DNA of 64,000 nt from Ambrosia x helenae (lineage: Eukaryota > Streptophyta > Magnoliopsida > Asterales > Asteraceae), in the NCBI GenBank assembly GCA_030844895.1, contig CM061233.1, positions 31,244,310 through 31,308,309 of the forward strand, given 5' to 3'. Shown here one piece after another: positions 23,101-33,736 of this stretch. A program made the position numbers and the translations under genes. The stretch's first letter is position 1, and every line of letters starts with the position of its first letter. Below the pieces are notes generated by a model. That model was not told where the DNA came from. It did not search any database and worked only from the letters and a program-made list of their open reading frames with translations.

Positions 23101-25506
23101 ATCAATGTGTTTTTTTAATAGTTTTTGGACCATGAAAAATATTAATCGACGGTGGGCAGTGTTGGGGCCCGTTCTGATCTGATTATATAACTGAAGATTC
23201 ACATTTTGATAAAAACAAAACAACAACACAAAATTACTGAAAACTGACCAAGATTCTTCGTTAACAAGTGGAATTTGGGCCCAAAGGATGGAACTAGCCT
23301 AGACATTTCTATAGGTTGATTGTGACTGTTCCATCAATGGTCCTCTTTTTTATTTTGGATATAATATACACATACGGTTAGATTTTAACCGTAATCATGC
23401 AACGTCATTTTGCCTAGTGATATTAAGGTGATAGATAAGACTTAGACTTTTCAAATAGTGAGAGATTCAATCATTCAAATCTCATGGGTGACAAAAAATT
23501 TAGCTGTTAAAAAAAAGATAACCTATTGAATCCGTAGACAATGTTAAAAAAATTTAAACCGTATCCTAACCACCTTGATGCAGGATATATTTCCGAGACG
23601 ATGAAGCTTGGAGCCGTAGGAATTCCAGCATATCGAACTTATGTTTTGGGCGAACTAATTGAAGCGACGAATAACTTCCACGAATCCAACCACGTAGATA
23701 ATGGTTCACACGGTCAGGTTAGATACTCGGCTACTCGTGACTTATTTAACTTATTAAGTGATTCACCTTACATTAAGATATATGGTATTTTTTTTGCTAG
23801 TAGAATTGTAACACATTATTATAATATATTGTATGTGTGACAGCTTTACAAAGGGCAGCTTAATGATGGTACCATGATTGCTATTAGAAACATTAAAATG
23901 AAAAAGAGGTGTACCATTCAGAGCTTAACTCGCCAGCTTGAGCTAATTTCTAAACTCAGGCACCCAAACCTGGTCAACCCGGTTGGTCATTGCTTTGACC
24001 GCCAGCCGGACGAGTCGGCCATCATCCGTGGCATCTTTCTCGTGTTCGAATTTGTCCCAAATGGCACACTCAGAGAGTTTCTAACAGGTCAGTTTTCAAT
24101 TCCAAGAAACAAAACTACATGTCCTTTGACTTTTGAAGTCAAACACTGGTTTACTTGAATTGTTAATTGATATGCATATTGCTGCTTTAATGTAGCACCA
24201 TTAATACACACCCTTTTTAGTTAAATTTGTTATTACTTGGTCTGCTTGTTTAAAAGTTTATGGAAAATTTAAATAATTTCTAAGAATTTGTATGTCAAAT
24301 ATTAGTCTGTTTGACTCGATAAGTCAAATCAACAACCTGCAATAGTTTCACTTACTTGAAAGTTAAAATGGCAGCTGGACAGAAACTCTCATGGGCACAG
24401 AGGCTTGCAGCTGCTATCGGTATTTCGAAAGGGATTCAGTTTCTAAGCACACATCTCACAAAAAGAATATTCCCAAACAACCTTAAAATAACTGATGTTT
24501 TGTTGGATCAAAGCTTTAAGGTGAAGATCAGTGGCTACAATCTTCCTTTGCAAGCAGAATCTAAGGTATGTAGTTTCTTGTAATGTAAGTAACACTAATG
24601 TAAATGTAAATGCAAGTTACAATATTATATGGTTTCTGATTGCAGGTGCCTGGACAGTCTGTTACCAAATCAAGTGAAATTTTTAGCAAAAGGTAGGTTT
24701 GACTTACCTAATGTTAATATACATTACGTGTCATTTGGGATAAAGAATGGTTTGACTTTTCTGAGGTCAACGTTCATTATGTGTCTTAACTAATGTTAAT
24801 ATACATTTTTACAGGTTTGAGGTTGAGGAGAATGATCATGACCATGTATATGACTTAGGAGTTATCATGTTAGAACTCATCCTGGGAAGACCGATCAATT
24901 GCATCAACGATACAACGGTTGCTAAAGACATGGTAAGTCATATTTGGTATATCTATGGTTACATGTTTACAAATGAGTAGGGTCCCTGAACCCGAAATAT
25001 TGTTGTATTCGGACATGAGACTGAGTATTAGATTAGTTTTATTTTTTTGTGGGCATGGGATGGGTGAGACACAGTTTTAATCGGGTATGAGAATGATATT
25101 AGTCATATTACCAATACTTGTCCCACTGCCATCCCTACAAATGAGTAGATCTTGGTTGTTTCAACCTAATGCGTTTTAAATAGCTATGTGTTCGTCCTTA
25201 AAATCAAAAAATATAAATGTTACAACTTTGTGTTTTTTGTTTCAGTTACAAGTAAGTTTGGTTGCGGATGAGGTAGCTAGGAGAAGTATAGTGGATCCTT
25301 TGGTTTGCAAGGAATGTGGTGATGAATCTTTGAAGACTCTAATGGAGCTTTGTTTGAGATGCTTGTCTAAGGATCGACCCTCTATTGACGACGTGTTATG
25401 GAATCTAGAGTTCATAGCTCAAGCACACGCGTCATCAACGGAAGATTCAGATCATAGTAATCAAATGCCAACATTCATCGAGTGTATAACACAAGAAGTT
25501 GAATAA
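20138..25506 (+). CDS. LRR receptor-like protein with an inactive kinase domain, seven exons
   Basis: Exons 20138-21509, 23584-23717, 23844-24087, 24363-24565, 24646-24692, 24815-24932 and 25246-25506 join with GT-AG borders and give exactly 792 codons plus stop. The start MAYTFILN is preferred over an in-frame ATG at 20111 because it begins a clean signal peptide (residues 1 to about 25). LRRs follow (about 100-340), then a TM helix near 390-417 (VVCGVVVGGVALFGVV), MLTDA, and a kinase-like domain. Catalytic motifs are degenerate: the Gly loop reads NGSHGQ, HRD is replaced by KRIFPNNLKITDVLLD, and DFG by ISGYNLP. This is the pattern of the plant family of At3g03770, annotated as probable inactive LRR receptor kinases. 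It should sit in the plasma membrane and act as a scaffold or co-receptor. MITEs lie in introns 1 and 6. Confidence 0.9.
21510..23583 (+). other. Long first intron of the LRR gene
   Basis: It is 2074 bases, from GTAAG to TGCAG, far longer than the gene's other introns. It holds the hAT-type element at 22097-22796. Nothing else is recognised. Exon 1 in this family ends at the same MLTDA position, which supports the placement. Confidence 0.7.
22097..22796. mobile_element. hAT-type non-autonomous element with CGGGTA repeats
   Basis: Inverted ends TAGGGATGGCAA (22104) and TTGCCATCCCTA (to 22787) enclose G/C-rich subterminal arrays of ACCCGACGGGTA-type palindromes around an AT-rich core. ACAAGCT occurs on both sides (22097-22103 and 22790-22796), two bases offset on the right, so the target duplication is imperfect. 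Confidence 0.75.
24970..25145. mobile_element. Small hAT-type MITE in intron 6
   Basis: A perfect 8-bp target duplication CAAATGAG (24970-24977 and 25138-25145) flanks 24978-25137. The ends are TAGGGTCCCTGAACCCG and TGCCATCCCTA, so the left end has drifted. It is the same superfamily as 22097-22796 but only 160 bp. Confidence 0.8.
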
Positions 25507-25783
25507 GTTTTAGTAGTCTAGTTTATGCTTATAGGTGTTTCATGAAATGTGTTCTTTGGGTTCGACATGAAAATTTTGCTTGCAAGGTTGCCATCAAGTA
25601 TTTAATTGCATGTAATGTATATATGTCCTCTGATTTGTCCAACATGTTTCGACAACAACATTAGTGACTCCGAGAAGAGCGAGATATGATAGCCACATAC
25701 TTAGGGGCGAACTTATTGCAAAGTTAAGGGGGCGGGTGCTCCCAATAAATATAAAAACTTAGTATACGTTTGTGAAATTCTTA
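25507..25783 (+). other. 3-prime UTR and downstream flank of the LRR gene
   Basis: No ORF. A TTTAATTGCATGTAATGTATATATG stretch near 25600 is a plausible polyadenylation region. Confidence 0.4.
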
Positions 25784-26151
25784 GACCATCTGTAATGGGA
25801 CGTTTTGCCCTTGTATTCACGTCGAAAAACGCCTGCCACACCGCCCCTCTTAGCGTTACGAGAGGGTAGTGTTTTTGTCATAACGCCATATGGGGCAGCT
25901 GGATTTTTGGAGAGAAGGGAATATAACCGTTAAAGAACGCAAACCAAGAACGTAATTGGTTGTTGAAGCAGAAAGAGGAGCGAAAATACATGATAGGAAA
26001 AAGGATTTCTGGAAAGAGCAGCAAAAATAACATATATGAATAAAAGTTAGGGTGATGGCGGTGGCTCGCGGTGGAGTAAGGAGGCTTGGCGGTTGCTGGT
26101 CTATGATAGAGATAGATAGAAGAACAGGTTAGAGATAGATAGAAGAACAGG

Positions 26152-26457
26152 TGATAAAGTAGGGATGAGCTTGGGACGGTATCGGTACTAACCGATACCG
26201 ATTCCGAAAAAACCGATACCGAAAACACCCTAAACCCAATACCGATACCGATACCGAACACATACGGTACGGTACGGTACCGGTATGGTATCGGTATTTT
26301 ACCTTAAAATACCGATACCGATAATACCGAAACCAAAAACCTTTAATTGGGGTACCGATACCGAACACTCTCGGTTCGGTATCGGTACGAGATCGGAATC
26401 GGGACGGGACGGGACGATATCGGTATTCGGCTCTATGTGCTCATCCCTGTGATAAAG
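26152..26457. mobile_element. hAT-type MITE built of CCGATACCG repeats
   Basis: Ends TAGGGATGAGC (26160) and GCTCATCCCTG (26449) are inverted at 10 of 11 positions. The 8-bp target duplication TGATAAAG lies at 26152-26159 and 26450-26457. The interior is almost wholly repeats of ACCGATACCGA and its complement, about 290 bp. Confidence 0.85.
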
Positions 26458-26862
26458 GTAAAAGTTAAATTGATAAGTTGAAATGTATTGTTTATATAAT
26501 AAAAAAAATTATAACTTAAGTTTTTTTACTGTTTTCTTCACTCTTTTCGATCTTTACACAATGTACTAGAATACAACACTCAATCTTGATAAGTCACAAT
26601 CATCAATAGTATCCTAGTATTATCCTTACTTTATATCCTAGTATTATCTTTACTCTATATACGTTTTTATCATATACTTCCAAGTAATTTTAATCTTGTT
26701 ATCATTTAAACAGTTTTCGTCTCGTAGGTTGGGTTATATAATATTGTTGAGTTATAATATTTCAGTTTGGTTTTATAATATCTTTAGCTTTTACTTTTTA
26801 TTTTAAAAACAACCGAGTAAAGAAAATTGTAAAATTATTAAATATTCCATTAACAAAAAGGG
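26458..26862. other. No gene recognised
   Basis: AT-rich sequence, presumably interior of the enclosing TIR element. It includes a doubled ATCCTAGTATTATC phrase near 26610-26650. Confidence 0.4.
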
Positions 26863-29308
26863 GTAAATTACATAAGGATGGTAGGTAGGCGGGCAACAAG
26901 CTGCGCCGCCACCCCTTTTTGAATAGAAAATCCCAATCTGCTAAAAATAAAACCCCGCCCTTGGGGGTGGAAAAGTTGCTGTGCACTACTCGTTGAACCC
27001 GAGCCAAAAACCGCACCGCCTCCGGTGCCAAGGAACCGAATGTGTCGAAGGCCAAGGGAACGAAAACATGCTGATTATCCTCACATGCTTTAGCATGCTT
27101 TTCCACTTTCTTAGATTCAGCTCTCATGACCGCTTGCCCGGCCACAAACCCACTATCCCGAAGCCCAACAAGGGGGGAGACCCCGGTAAGATCAACACAC
27201 GCATGCTTCCCACCTTCCCAACCAAAAACTAAGACGTCTGCTGGGCGCAAGGTGGACCTCCCCTCCGCGGGGTCTGTGAGAAAATTAACTGACGCCTCTT
27301 TTCTTGCGGAGATCCCCGCTCTTCTAAGGATGTCTGCCAAAGCATCCCGGACAAAATCGTGCCGATATTTAAACCCTGGCAATTCCTTACAATGTAACGC
27401 ATGTTCCCCATACTTATCAAGGCATGCTTTGCGACAGACCGGGCAATTTTCATCGTCGGGGAAAATGGGTATCATCAGTCGGTATTTAAGGATTGCCCTG
27501 TACTCTACTGCCGACATTCGTTGCCTTAAGCCTTCGATAGGTAACACAGTAAGGAAGTCCTGGGCGTGAGGCTTTTGCAGGCATTCTAAGACGGCCTTCT
27601 GACGGACGGACAGACGGAAATCCTTCTCCAAACTTTGTGCGATTCGGTTATAAAGAGCATTTGCCAGAGTTTGCTGTGGCTTTTTGGGGGCGGTGTCCTT
27701 ATTAAAGAAACCGCCAATATCAAAGTCAGGAATAGATCGTTGTAAAAGGTCAATAGTGCCAGAATAATCCGTGTCTACGTGAGCAACCCCACTGTTACGT
27801 AATATGTGGTCTTGCAGCCCCCAGGACTGGGATCTGGAGGCCACAAAAGCATAGGCAGCCACGTCCTGGGCTGAGGAGAGGCCTAACCCACCAAGTCGAA
27901 GCGGTAAAGTCGCAACCCGCCACTGTAGGTTCCCAAAAAAAGCCCCCCCCGCAGACAACAATGTCTTCTATGGCCTCCCGAAGGCCTTTGTCGAAACAGG
28001 AAACAACATTTTCCACAAAGGGAGGCTGACAGGTACGCAAACCGAAGAGCAACTTGGCCACACCCATACATGATCGAAGCAATAGAAGCTCGCTTTGGGG
28101 ATCCCGCAATCTAGGGAGGAGCCCCATGAGGTCAACAGCCCGCGCCGCCCTTTTAGCAGATAGATCACTTATGAAACCGGCGTCGCGGCTGACTGCCCCA
28201 CCAAGCAGTTTGACCCCCCGCTCCGGTCTGCCAATGTCACTAGGAAACAGACCTGGTCGGATCTTCCCCCCATCACACGACGGCCAGAAAACCTCAGTTT
28301 TTCTAATATTGAGCTGGAGCCCTAGAGATGGCCCCTCCAGGCTAATGATGTCAAGTGCTTTAGCCACCTGAACAGAATCCCCGATAATCGTCCCGTCATC
28401 TAAGTACCAAGCATGGAAGGGAAGGTCGCAGTTATCCTGTACCTTTAGCACGAGGGGGTGTAAAGCTAGAGAAAAGAGCAAGGGCCCCAAAGGGTCCCCT
28501 TGCTGAACCCCAGCGTAGGCCCCAATACGCTCATTCCCCACATACAGCCTAGCTGGCTGAGCATATAGGAACTGAACCCACGGGAAAATGGAAGGGTAGT
28601 GACAGTGAACTTCCCGTAACAGGGCAGTGCGATCAATAGCGTTGAAAGCGTTAGAAAAATCAACCGTAAGCATAGCAAGCGAGCCATCATCATGGAACGA
28701 ATCGAGAAACCTTTTAGCACTATGAAGCACAGCCTCCGCCCCATTTGGAATCCCAACCCCAAACTGAAAGTCCCCTAAATATCTAACAACTTCTTTCCCC
28801 ACTTTCTTCATGGCCACCTTAGAAACCAGTCTCCTCCATATGGCCCCTACGGCAATAGGGCGGATCCCATTGCCAGGCTTAAGCAACGGAGTGAGGGGAG
28901 CCGAAGCAATATATTCTGCGAGCACCTTGGGGCACAAACCCCCCAGCCACAGATTAACTAATTCAGATATGGCAGCTAGTAACCCAGATGCCGTAGCTGT
29001 CCCTTCGCTACCAAGGGCGTCCATCAAGTGTTGAGCCCGCAGGCCATCACGCCCACAGGATGTCCCTTTCGGGAACGATTTCACACACCGGTAAACACAC
29101 TCATTTTCCACAGTTAAGGCCGGTTGGGTCAGGGGTAGGGAGGGGAGATTGGGAGGCGGGACAATGGGGTGCTTGTCAATAAGAGCTTGCATGGTTGATT
29201 CCCCTGGGGGGGGGGGGGGGGCAATCCCATTGGAACACAACACTTTAACCGCTGCAGTGAAGTGACCATCACTAACCTTCCTAAGGCACTGCCTAACGTT
29301 GGGGTTGA
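26863..29308 (-). pseudogene. Non-LTR retrotransposon: reverse transcriptase, CCHC finger and restriction-like endonuclease (main part)
   Basis: On the minus strand from 29308 the protein shows RT motifs in order: GRDGLRAQHL, TPLLKPGNGIRPIAVG, LTVDFSNAFNAIDR (motif A), GVQQGDPLGPLLFSL (B), WYLDDGTIIGD (C) and IRKTEVFWP. A frame change at a G8 run (about 27942-27950) separates this from the second half. The second half has CPVCRKACLDKYGEHALHC, then KYRHDFVRD and LRPADVLVFGW with HACVDLTGVSP. A CCHC finger followed by R-P-x-D and a second D downstream of RT is the layout of restriction-like endonuclease LINEs (R2/R4/NeSL/Utopia type), not of APE-type L1. The 3-prime end is near 26863 with no poly(A). 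The clade is uncertain. Confidence 0.7.
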
Positions 29309-30613
29309 TGATCGGTGTCGAAGGACCGGTCAAAAATAAGATTTTAAGAAAAGACCAACTACCTTACTAGTTAGGGTAAGTCGGGTGTCGAACCACGAGG
29401 AGTATTGTGGAAAGTGTTAATTTTTTTTTACAACTAAATTAAACTAGACGGAAATATAAAATTGATTGGTTGATTGTTGATGAATTTGCAAATAATAAAA
29501 ACAACGAAAAGAAAAGTGAATTGTAAACGATTTAAAAAAATGGTGACCTCTCCAGGATCCCGGTTAATCACTTTAGACAAGGTTTATTTAGTTTGCCAAT
29601 TGATATCACATAGACATGATATGTGGATTAATATGATTGATAAAGAAGGTTGATTAATGACTTTGCTGACAGCCAATAACTAGACCGCGACTGTTGACTC
29701 AGTTGATTATCACCTAACAATATCTTAATGACTCGTAATATTGAAAGACACACTTGAATGTATTCAATGACCCTCGATAATAAACCGCGTTGGTTGATGA
29801 AATCTAAAACAAGCATATCATTCAAATAACGTTCAACATCAATATTAAAATAAACCACAATCAAAACCGAAAGTTTAAACATTCAAAGTTTCAATTCAAT
29901 TGTTTGACAAACATAAAACCTTGCAAAGATAACTAACCATTCACCCGGAGAGGGTCACAGGTGATTTAGCCGCTCATGATGGTGGAGAACGCGTTTATAA
30001 ATCGAATAACACTTGAAACCATCTTGATTTGGTTAAAGGATTAGTTGAATGATGATAATATATATTGCAAAATACCCCCAAGATCGTCCACTAAAAACTT
30101 CTTTTCAATTTGTTTTTTTCCGATCATATGTTGTCCTCCCAAGAATCTTGTCTTGTGCCGTCAACAAGAAAATGAATATATATGTCATCCAATAGTTTCA
30201 CCCTAAATAATTAGCTTGTGGATTTTTTTTGGGCCATGAACTCTTTTTTTTAGTCTTTCACGTTTTTCATATTTATTTATATTATTATTATTAAGTTATT
30301 ATATTATTATTATTATTTAGTAGTAGTAGCCCCTGACTCGGGTGTTCTTGGCTTATTCAAAGTTCATCTTCAACGCTCCAGCGTCCATGAACACCTATCA
30401 CTTTTCATGCCTGCTTTCAAGCGTACGCGACTTAATCATTTTCCTTTGGCTCACACGCGTTACACAAATCCATATTAAGTCCATCCATTTTAGCCGCTTA
30501 ACCTGCACATCCAAACTTCGCGTAGTCATCTTATTCATGACATATAAACATTTAAATTACACTAAAAGCACCAAATTAAGCATCTTAAACACCATGATTG
30601 ACCCCGTCCATCA
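29309..30613 (-). repeat. LTR (3-prime LTR in element orientation)
   Basis: It is 1305 bp and nearly identical to 35572-36875. It contains (TTA)n-like runs near 30280-30320. The adjoining sequence (GGTAAGTGTGGGAATG on the minus strand, 30614-30629) is the polypurine tract. Confidence 0.9.
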
Positions 30614-32239
30614 CATTCCCACACTTACCTTTGATTGTCCCCAATCAAACCATCTCAAAACATGACTCACTTTATTAACAAACCACCTCCAATTCCTTTA
30701 CCTATCGATTTTCCAAGGTCCCAAATCATACCCGTCCCATAGACTTACACAATCGAGATTGACAATCTGGCGAGCAAATGTTGCGCATTTTCAAAACAAG
30801 ATTTGTCTATTCAAAACTAACATGCTTATTATCGTCTACATATGCTACACACCCCTCACAATGTTCTCTCCTCTCGGTTAAATATCTGGACTAGCGTGTA
30901 ATGTGCTAGTATATATATCACTCAAAAAACCAAGAATGTAACCTTGTTATCATAGGTTTGTATAACAATCACACATAAGCTATAAACTGTGCACATATCA
31001 AAAGGACTTACGGGTTTTGGGCTTTGGGTAAAGGTAGGATAATTTGGTTAACAAATGGCTCGAAAACAAACGGTTTAACATAAATGATTGAACATCCTTA
31101 TTCACATGTCACAAGAACATACTAACACATCAACTTGGGCATAATCGACCCATAACAATAATTTCTATTTTTGCATTTTCCCTTTTTTTTTCACTTTTTT
31201 TTTCTTCTTTTTTTTATATATATATATTTTTTTTCTTTTTCTCTTTTTCAACATTGAACAACTCAAACAATAAACAAGGCGAACACATTGGATGCCAACA
31301 TTTTTATTCAACAAGGTAACCAGGTCGATTTGGGTAATGATGTAGGTGTAACAAATGAAAGGTCTAGGCTCAACATGGTTTACTAATGGTGAATTTTAAC
31401 GAACGGGTCAACACAAACAACACAAAGGTATCAAACAAACAAATGGATTCCTATATTGCCTTTCTCATCTATGCGCACATATCATCTAAAGCTTTAGCAT
31501 GTATCGAATTACACAAATTCTGCAACAAAGAAACATTTGGCCTACTCTCATGAAACGAAACATTTATATCAATAAACATCTAATAGGCTCAAGATCTCAC
31601 AATGTAGGGAAATAGGTTGACGACATGTAGCATATGCAAATCCTATAAGCATGTTACCCCTAGTTAGGCATCTCTTTTCATTTTCTCTAAAAACGCTCAC
31701 CAGAAACACTCTCATGAAACTTAAAGGGACAACCATGATTAGGGATCTCGTTTTTCATATTTGGCAAAAGACTCTTTGGTGATTAAAAATTCGGCTTTTA
31801 TGCCTGATCAAGTAGAAAGGGGACTACTTTACAAGATTTCTTTTCATTAAAATTGTTCAAAAATTTTCAAAATTCCCAATTTTTCTTGCAACGGTAAGTA
31901 ATTCCGCCTTACTTCCTTACAAAATTCCCAATTTTTCTTGCAACGATAAGTAATTCCGCCTTACTTCCTTAGGGTCCCCCATCCCCACACTTGGGATACA
32001 TTGTCCTCAATGTATGGTGCTTTTAATGCTTACCCAATTCTTTCCCAACCACCAATCTCAACATACACGACTATTAACTACCACCCGCAATGATTAGTTA
32101 CTTAGCAAACAACCACAAAAATAAAAACACACAAGCAATTAAAGAAACAAACAAAAACAAGAAAATAAATAAAATTCCGGGCTGCCTCCCGGTAGCGCTA
32201 AGTTTACAGTCTTCAGCCTGACTTTACCTGGTGTTCTAA
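30614..32239 (-). other. Noncoding 3-prime internal region of the gag-protease element
   Basis: No gene. It holds long T runs at 31178-31235 and a two-copy 52-bp tandem repeat at 31868-31919 and 31920-31971. A small hairpin CCGGG...CCCGG lies at 32177-32192. The pol region expected here is deleted. Confidence 0.7.
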
Positions 32240-33736
32240 TCATGGTGGGCGAGTGGGATGCTTGCATCCCTCAGCTACTAAACATGCATCCTCTCTATCT
32301 TGCGATAATTCATGAGCCATCCCATAGTTAGGATCTGGAGCTTTTACTCTCATGCCCTCCTGGTTGACCTTGACTCGTTTCTTGACTTTCTTCTTCTTCT
32401 TCTTCTTACCTTTCTTGACTCCAGCTTCTTCAGTCCTGTCAACCATGAAACACCCTTCCTCGGCATTTGGGCCAGTTAAACTTAAAAACACATTTAAACT
32501 CAGTGTTCTTTCCCCAAACCTCATATTAACCGTCCCATTGGCACAATCGATCACTGCGTGTGCAGTTGCCAAGAACGGTCTACCCAATATAACCATGGGT
32601 TGTGTCTCTTTTTTGTTAGAAACACAATCCATTACCAAGAAATCCACTGGGTAAAAACAATCCTCCACCTTGGCTATCACATCCGTTAACATTCCCCTAG
32701 GACGTATCGCTTTTTGATTTACCAACACCATGGTGATGTCGACCTCTTTCAAAGGACCAAAATCATATTGGTCGTAGATACATCCTGGAAGAATGCTAAC
32801 ACACGCTCCAAGATCCAATAATGCCTTGTCAATTTTAAGTTCTCCAATCTGTATTGGAATTAAAGGCGTTCCTGGGTCTTGGAGTTTCGGCGGACATGTA
32901 CCCAATAACGCGACACGAACATTTACTGGTAAATCAAACTGTTTTGGCAGCTTGTTGTGTCGGTTTTGGTTACTCAATTCTTTCAAACTCTTAGCATGAA
33001 CAGGATCTTCTTTTAAAACATCAAGTAATGGTCGATTGATTTTCACTTTTATAAACTCTTCCCACTTTTCATCCTTTAGTGGGGTTTCTCTCAAAACTAA
33101 TGTTTTATTTTGTTCCCCTGCAGCTAGAGGGAATGGGGAAGGTTTAACTTCCCCACACTTATCCTCAGCCATAGTGGAATTTTCACTGAAGAACTTTTCA
33201 CAAAATAATTTTTTTAACTTTTTATGAGTCGTTTGTGAAATTAGATCCTGTTCACCTTCACAGTCTCTAGAACTAGACAGAAGACTTACCGCATTGATCC
33301 GCACATTCCGCGTGTTTGATGATGATTGATGTGCCGGATTGACTTGAGTATCGCTCGGTAGCTTCCCGTTCGCCTTCTTCAGCTCTGCCACATCTCCAGC
33401 TAATTGCCCAACCTGCGTAGTTAAAGCCTGAACAGTTTTATCATGTACCTCACCCTTTTGCTTGATGCCCTGAATATCCTGCTGAATAGCCTTCAACATG
33501 TTCATCACCTCATTCAACCCTCCACCTGATGTCTCAGAAGATTGACTACTCTTTTGGTACCCCCCACTACCATTACCCCCTTGATAATTCCCTTGATTGT
33601 TTTGATACCTAGGGACATATGGTTGCTGGTTGGTTCGCCCATTACCTTGAAAACCTGGGTTACTTTGGTTGTTAGGGTTCCCATAACTAAAGTTTGGGTG
33701 GTTCCTAAGACCTGGGTGGTAGGTGTTAGAGTTCAT
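32240..33736 (-). CDS. Athila-like gag C-terminus and retropepsin-like domain
   Basis: It starts MNSNTYHPGLRNHPNFSYGN, a phrase that lies inside gag in the related element at 54061-55824, so this is a continuation of gag in a shifted frame. It overlaps the upstream gag stop by four bases (ATGA, 33733-33736). Further on come a coiled, Gln-rich stretch (MLKAIQQDIQGIKQKGEVHD) and a protease-like fold: LLDLGACVSILPG with the D-x-G-A core, and VILGRPFLATAHAVID. It ends with a Lys-rich tail (GKKKKKKKVKKRVK). No RT follows. Confidence 0.8.
   Translation of the reverse strand: MNSNTYHPGLRNHPNFSYGNPNNQSNPGFQGNGRTNQQPYVPRYQNNQGNYQGGNGSGGYQKSSQSSETSGGGLNEVMNMLKAIQQDIQGIKQKGEVHDKTVQALTTQVGQLAGDVAELKKANGKLPSDTQVNPAHQSSSNTRNVRINAVSLLSSSRDCEGEQDLISQTTHKKLKKLFCEKFFSENSTMAEDKCGEVKPSPFPLAAGEQNKTLVLRETPLKDEKWEEFIKVKINRPLLDVLKEDPVHAKSLKELSNQNRHNKLPKQFDLPVNVRVALLGTCPPKLQDPGTPLIPIQIGELKIDKALLDLGACVSILPGCIYDQYDFGPLKEVDITMVLVNQKAIRPRGMLTDVIAKVEDCFYPVDFLVMDCVSNKKETQPMVILGRPFLATAHAVIDCANGTVNMRFGERTLSLNVFLSLTGPNAEEGCFMVDRTEEAGVKKGKKKKKKKVKKRVKVNQEGMRVKAPDPNYGMAHELSQDREDACLVAEGCKHPTRPP

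Noticed and set aside
26129..26368. ORFs rich in Tyr-Arg or Ser-Val repeats
   Set aside because: They are translations of the CCGATACCG repeat MITE.
28054..29034. Plus-strand ORFs opposite the RT domain
   Set aside because: They are antisense shadows of the RT frame.
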